From: Actinoplanes missouriensis 431
GTDB taxonomy: Bacteria > Actinomycetota > Actinomycetes > Mycobacteriales > Micromonosporaceae
NCBI RefSeq assembly: GCF_000284295.1
Contig: NC_017093.1
Location: 1,116,001-1,180,000, forward strand
Length of the DNA: 64,000 nucleotides
Direction of reading: 5' to 3'
The number at the start of each line of letters is the position of its first letter. Within the stretch, counting starts at the first letter, position 1. The notes below the pieces were generated by a model. The model searched no databases. It saw nothing but the letters and a program-made list of their open reading frames with translations, and was not told where the DNA came from. Both the position numbers and the translations under genes were made by a program. Shown here in pieces: positions 60,323 through 64,000 of this stretch.

Positions 60323-62881
60323 TCAGGCGGCGGAGCGGTCCTTCGCGCGGGCCTTGAGAGCCCGCTCGATGCCGTCCCGGCCCTCGGCGACCAGGCGGCG
60401 CAGAGACGCCGGCTGACCGTCACGCTCGAGCCAGGCGGTGGTGAGCGCCACCGTCTCCTCGCTGATCTGGTACGCCGGGTACGCCAGCGTGGCGAACTCC
60501 TGCGCAGGCTCGCTGTCCGAACGGGCCCACACGTCTCCGACCACCTCGAAGAACTTCTCCGCGAACGGGGCCGTGAGCGCCACCTGACGGGTGCTCTGGA
60601 AGCCCTGCAGCAGCGACCGGTTCTTCCAGTTCGGCAGCGCCGGCTGGCCGGTCAGCTCGGCCCAGACACGGGCCTTGTTCGCAGGCGTCGGCACCAGCGC
60701 GTGCGCGATCGCGGCCTCCCGCTCACCGCTCGCGGTACGGTCCCGGCCCAGCTCCTCCTCGATCTCCTCCGGCGTGGCGGCGCCGAGCGCGGCGAGGCCC
60801 TGGAGCAGGCTCCAGCGCAGCTCGGTGTCGACCACCAGGCCCTCGGGACGGGACTCGCCGGAGAACCAGCCGCGCAGCACCGCCGCCTCCTCGGGCGTCC
60901 GGGCCGCCGTGATGAACGCCCGCGCCCAGGTGAGCTGCCAGCCGCTGCCCGGCTCGGCCGCCGCGAGCTGCTGCTGTGCCAGGTCGGCCAGCATCTTCCA
61001 GCCGGTCGGGTTCCACTCCGGGTCCGCGAAGCTGGTCAGCGCCATGCCGGCCTGCCGCAGCGTGGCCGTCGTGAGGTTGATGTCGGTCTCGGCCGGCAGA
61101 CCCGCCACGACCAGCGCCACGTAGTCCCGCGCGGCCATCTCGGCGTCGCGCAGCATGTCCCACGCGGCCGCCCAGCACAGCGCCCGCGGCAGCGCCGAAT
61201 CGAACCCGGCGATGTGCCCGACGAGCGTGGCGAGCGAGCGCTCGTCCAGCCGCAGCTTCGCGTACGAGAGGTCCTCGTCGTTGACCAGCAGCAGGTCCGG
61301 AGCCTTCACCCCGGTGAGCGCGGTGACCTCGGTGCGCTCGCCGGCCACGTCCGCCTCGATCAGCTCGCGGCGCACCAGCCGGTCGCCGTCCAGGTCGTAC
61401 AGCCCGATGCCGATCCGGTGGGTGCGCAGCGTCGGGTAGTCGGCCGGGGCCTCCTGCCGCACGACCACGCTGGTGTAGTTGCCGTCCGCGTCGATCTCGA
61501 CGACCGGGCGCAGCGTGTTGACCTGCGCGGTCTCCAGCCACTGCGCGGCGAACTTGCGCAGTTCCCGGCCGGACGCCGACTCCAGCTCGGTGAGCAGGTC
61601 GTCGAAGGTGGCGTTGCCCCACGCGTGCTTCGCGAAGTAGGCGCGCAGACCGGTGAGGAACGGGTCCAGCCCGACGTACGCGACCAGCTGCTTGATCACG
61701 CTGGCGCCCTTGGCGTACGTGATGCCGTCGAAGTTGACCTCGACGGCCTCCAGGTCCGGCATCTCGCAGTAGACCGGGTGCGTGGAGGAGAGCTGGTCCT
61801 GCCGGTAACCCCAGGCCTTGCGGATCGACAGGAACGTCGACCAGGCGTCGGTGAACCGGGTGGCGTGCGTGTTGCACCAGTGGCTCGCCCACTCGGCGAA
61901 CGACTCGTTCAGCCACAGGTCGTTCCACCAGCGCATGGTGACGAGGTCGCCGAACCACATGTGGGCGAGCTCGTGCAGGATCGTGTTGGCGCGCTGTTCG
62001 TACTCGTAGTCGGTGACCTGCGAGCGGAAGATGTAGTGCGCCTCGGCGTGCGTGACGCAGCCGAAGTTCTCCATCGCGCCGGCGTTGAAGTCCGGCACCC
62101 AGAGCTGGTCGTACTTCGGCAGCGGGTAGCGCACCCCGAACTGCTCGTGGAAGAAGTCGAAGCCCTGCTTGGTGATCAGGAACAGGTCATCGGCGTCCAG
62201 GTACTGCGCCATCGAGGCCCGGCAGAAGACGCCCAGCTCGATGCCGTCGTGCGAGTCGCGCACCTCGTGGTACGGCCCCGCGCAGATCGCCGTGATGTAG
62301 GTGCTCATCCGCGGCGACGTGGTGAAGTGGACCTTCTTGGCGCCCGGGCCGGCCTCCTCCTCGGAGTCGACAGGCATGTTCGAGATGACCTTCCAGTGCG
62401 CCGGCACCGTGGCACGCCACGTGAATACGCTCTTCAGGTCGGGCTGGTCGAAGCACGCGTACGTGCGCTGCGCGTCCGCCGTCTCGAACTGGCTGTAGAG
62501 GTAGATCTCCTTGTCGACCGGGTCCAGGCTGCGCTGCAGGCCCTGGCCGCTCGCCGAGTAGTGGAAGTCGCCGTCGACGACGAGCGTGTTCTCGGCGGCC
62601 AGGCCGGTGAGCGCGAGGCCCTTCTCGGCCGTCCACGCGCTGATGTCGACGGGCTCGCCGTTCAGCGTCGCGGAGTGGATTGTCGAGGCTGCGGCCTCGA
62701 TGAAGGTGTCCGCGCCGGGTTCAGCGCATCTGAATGTGATCACTGTGGTGGACCGGAACGTGTCGGAGCCGGGGTTACCGTGCCCGTCGGTCAGGTCAAG
62801 GGTGATGTCATACCCGGTCACCTCGAGCAATCGACTACGCTCCGCAGCCTCGACCTGGGTCAGGTTGTGAACACCGGCCAC
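60323..62881 (-). CDS. pepN: Aminopeptidase N (M1 family)
   Basis: About 852 residues from GTG 62881 (AGGAGA seven bases upstream; the GTG two codons earlier is less well placed). Exopeptidase motif GAMEN (substrate recognition) and zinc motif HELAHMW with a downstream Glu (NESFAEW). Four-domain layout with an N-terminal beta-saddle and a long helical C-terminal domain. It trims N-terminal residues of peptides in the cytosol. Divergent from the DsbA-like gene by 113 bp, as in M. tuberculosis Rv2467/Rv2466c. Confidence 0.95.
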   Translation of the reverse strand: MAGVHNLTQVEAAERSRLLEVTGYDITLDLTDGHGNPGSDTFRSTTVITFRCAEPGADTFIEAAASTIHSATLNGEPVDISAWTAEKGLALTGLAAENTLVVDGDFHYSASGQGLQRSLDPVDKEIYLYSQFETADAQRTYACFDQPDLKSVFTWRATVPAHWKVISNMPVDSEEEAGPGAKKVHFTTSPRMSTYITAICAGPYHEVRDSHDGIELGVFCRASMAQYLDADDLFLITKQGFDFFHEQFGVRYPLPKYDQLWVPDFNAGAMENFGCVTHAEAHYIFRSQVTDYEYEQRANTILHELAHMWFGDLVTMRWWNDLWLNESFAEWASHWCNTHATRFTDAWSTFLSIRKAWGYRQDQLSSTHPVYCEMPDLEAVEVNFDGITYAKGASVIKQLVAYVGLDPFLTGLRAYFAKHAWGNATFDDLLTELESASGRELRKFAAQWLETAQVNTLRPVVEIDADGNYTSVVVRQEAPADYPTLRTHRIGIGLYDLDGDRLVRRELIEADVAGERTEVTALTGVKAPDLLLVNDEDLSYAKLRLDERSLATLVGHIAGFDSALPRALCWAAAWDMLRDAEMAARDYVALVVAGLPAETDINLTTATLRQAGMALTSFADPEWNPTGWKMLADLAQQQLAAAEPGSGWQLTWARAFITAARTPEEAAVLRGWFSGESRPEGLVVDTELRWSLLQGLAALGAATPEEIEEELGRDRTASGEREAAIAHALVPTPANKARVWAELTGQPALPNWKNRSLLQGFQSTRQVALTAPFAEKFFEVVGDVWARSDSEPAQEFATLAYPAYQISEETVALTTAWLERDGQPASLRRLVAEGRDGIERALKARAKDRSAA

Positions 62882-62994
62882 GTGCACTCTCCTTCGAGCT
62901 TCGAGCTGACTTTCGTTCGTTCCTCGAAGCCTATGCGTCGGCAGCGACCGATCTCACCCCGACCGGCCACCCGTTAAGGAGGAAGATCGAGGAC

Positions 62995-63627
62995 ATGACA
63001 GAACGTGCCACCGTCGACATGTGGTTCGACCCCTTGTGCCCGTGGGCCTGGATGACCTCCCGCTGGCTGCTGGAGGTGGAAAAGGTCCGTCCGCTCGACA
63101 TCCGTTTCAACGTGATGAGCCTGTCCGTCCTGAACGAGGGCCGTGACGAGCTCCCGCAGATCTACCGCGACATGATGGACAAGGGCTGGGGCCCGGTCCG
63201 GGTCTGCATCGCCGCCGCCCAGGCGGCCGGCCCGCAGGTGCTGCGCGATCTCTACACCGCGCTCGGCACCCGGATCCATCTGCAGAAGTACGAGATCGAC
63301 GACGAGAAGCTGTTCACCGAGGCGCTGGCCGAGGTGGGTCTCGACGCAGGCCTCGCCGCCGCCGCGCACAGCACCGACTACGACGAGGCGCTGCGGGAGA
63401 GCCACAACGCCGGGATGAAGCCGGTCGGCACCGACGTCGGGACCCCGGTGATCCACGCGCCCGGCCCGAACCCCGGCGAGACCGTCGCGTTCTTCGGCCC
63501 GGTGGTCACGCCGGCGCCCAAGGGTGAGGCGGCCGGCAAGCTCTGGGACGGCGTCGTGCTGGTCGCCGGCACCCCCGGCTTCTACGAGCTGAAGCGCAGC
63601 CGGGACCAGGACCCGATCTTCGACTGA
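62995..63627 (+). CDS. DsbA-family protein, mycothiol-dependent nitroreductase type
   Basis: 210 residues resembling M. tuberculosis Rv2466c. The thioredoxin-like fold starts [19 protein letters not shown], where the active site is Cys15-Pro-Trp-Ala18: the second cysteine of CxxC is Ala, so it acts with one thiol, perhaps via mycothiol. A cis-Pro region TPVIHAPG is present. GAGGAC precedes the ATG. Confidence 0.88.
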   Translation: MTERATVDMWFDPLCPWAWMTSRWLLEVEKVRPLDIRFNVMSLSVLNEGRDELPQIYRDMMDKGWGPVRVCIAAAQAAGPQVLRDLYTALGTRIHLQKYEIDDEKLFTEALAEVGLDAGLAAAAHSTDYDEALRESHNAGMKPVGTDVGTPVIHAPGPNPGETVAFFGPVVTPAPKGEAAGKLWDGVVLVAGTPGFYELKRSRDQDPIFD

Positions 63628-63657
63628 GCGACGGCACCTTTCGTGGTTGCCATTGGG

Positions 63658-63692
63658 TGGCGTTCGAGCGAAATCTCGACGCTCGAACGCCA
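63658..63692 (+). terminator. Terminator of the DsbA-like gene
   Basis: TGGCGTTCGAGCG pairs over 13 bp with CGCTCGAACGCCA, loop AAATCTCGA, 30 nt past the stop. Confidence 0.75.
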
Positions 63693-63739
63693 TCCGGTCG
63701 TTGGATGAGGTGTCCGCCACATCGAATCCGGAGGCCGGT

Positions 63740-63922
63740 ATGCCCGAGAGCGAGTCCACGTCGACGATCGGCGTCCAGCGCGGCGTTTGGGCTGATCTGC
63801 CCCCGGATGTGGCAGGCCTGGTGGCTCCTCCGGTGATCGTCACGGCCAATCCGCTCGTCCCCGCGTCGAGCAGGTCACCTCAGCAGATGCCGGTTGGTGG
63901 GCTGCGCGGGCACTCCGGGTAA
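63740..63922 (+). CDS. Possible small protein (60 residues)
   Basis: ATG 63740 is preceded by GGAGGCCGG at a good distance and the frame is open for 60 residues with no domain (SESTSTIGVQRGVWADLP). Otherwise 63628-63932 has only the terminator hairpin and no gene. Confidence 0.35.
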   Translation: MPESESTSTIGVQRGVWADLPPDVAGLVAPPVIVTANPLVPASSRSPQQMPVGGLRGHSG

Positions 63923-63932
63923 GTTGCCCTCC

Positions 63933-64000
63933 ATGACGGTCGTGCACCCGATCAGCCGGGCCTGGATCACCAATGGCGGTACCGGGGCCCAGAATTATGA
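63933..64000 (+). CDS. Start of a CDS cut by the window edge
   Basis: ATG 63933 opens a frame MTVVHPISRAWITNGGTGAQ that runs to the last base. The opening recalls DUF1015-type actinobacterial proteins, but 22 residues are not enough for a firm call. Confidence 0.5.
   Translation, partial: MTVVHPISRAWITNGGTGAQNY

Overview
The window is very GC-rich, uses GTG and TTG starts freely, and carries mycothiol-era actinobacterial families: group 2 sigma factor, GlbO globin, MhuD heme monooxygenase, CtaJ-like subunit, ANTAR protein. It reads as the chromosome of a filamentous actinomycete, most likely Micromonosporaceae (Actinoplanes-like). That placement is inference from gene content and style; I ran no search. 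I see no insertion sequence, phage or CRISPR array. A few genes recall the Mycobacterium tuberculosis Rv2466c-Rv2478c neighbourhood (alpha-glucosidase, SSB paralogue, EttA, thioesterase, GlbO, HNH protein, PepN, DsbA-like), here broken up by a block of about 23 kb rich in cobalamin genes.

Layout. 1-2.2 kb: end of an MFS transporter running antisense into an alpha-glucosidase. 2.3-6.1 kb: small-alarmone-hydrolase-like HD protein, MHYT sensor, and a tight four-gene operon (nucleotidyltransferase, BON-like protein, metallophosphoesterase, tiny GPGG membrane protein). 6.1-10.5 kb: thymidylate-kinase-like protein, SDR oxidoreductase, SigB/HrdD-type sigma factor, and an NlpC/P60 wall hydrolase behind a probable c-di-AMP riboswitch. 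10.5-18.2 kb: small membrane proteins, GAF-ANTAR regulator, MhuD, a MarR-MFS efflux pair with two palindromic operator candidates, a methyltransferase, a short SARP-like regulator and a NarL-type response regulator. 18.2-25.4 kb: a low-complexity membrane protein, SerA, a phosphotransferase, an EamA/DMT-like permease, tRNA-Arg(TCT), and a hydrolase.

25.5-46.3 kb: SSB paralogue, then cobD, cobQ, cobB, cobC, cobT and cobA (cobalamin late steps and uroporphyrinogen III methylation/siroheme), interleaved with peptidases, a flavin monooxygenase, an SOS-box-controlled small gene next to an ATP-dependent DNA ligase, SURF1 and a class A penicillin-binding protein. 46.5-64 kb: OtsA, EttA operon, secreted propeller-like protein, GlbO, MFS, MscS, HNH protein, sortase with a candidate substrate, CtaJ-like/DUF5130 pair, Uma2 protein, PepN, a DsbA-family protein, and the first codons of another gene.

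The most unusual signal is a pair of about 120-nt elements at 46352-46474 and 52122-52242, each between convergent genes. They share an identical 25-nt apical hairpin and an identical 20-nt tail, but their long stems differ completely in sequence while remaining fully paired. Other points worth checking: a perfect actinobacterial LexA box on the start codon of a small gene, a CobB whose glutaminase cysteine is missing, a sortase paired with a protein lacking a classic LPXTG signal, and repeated short tandem duplications at gene ends.
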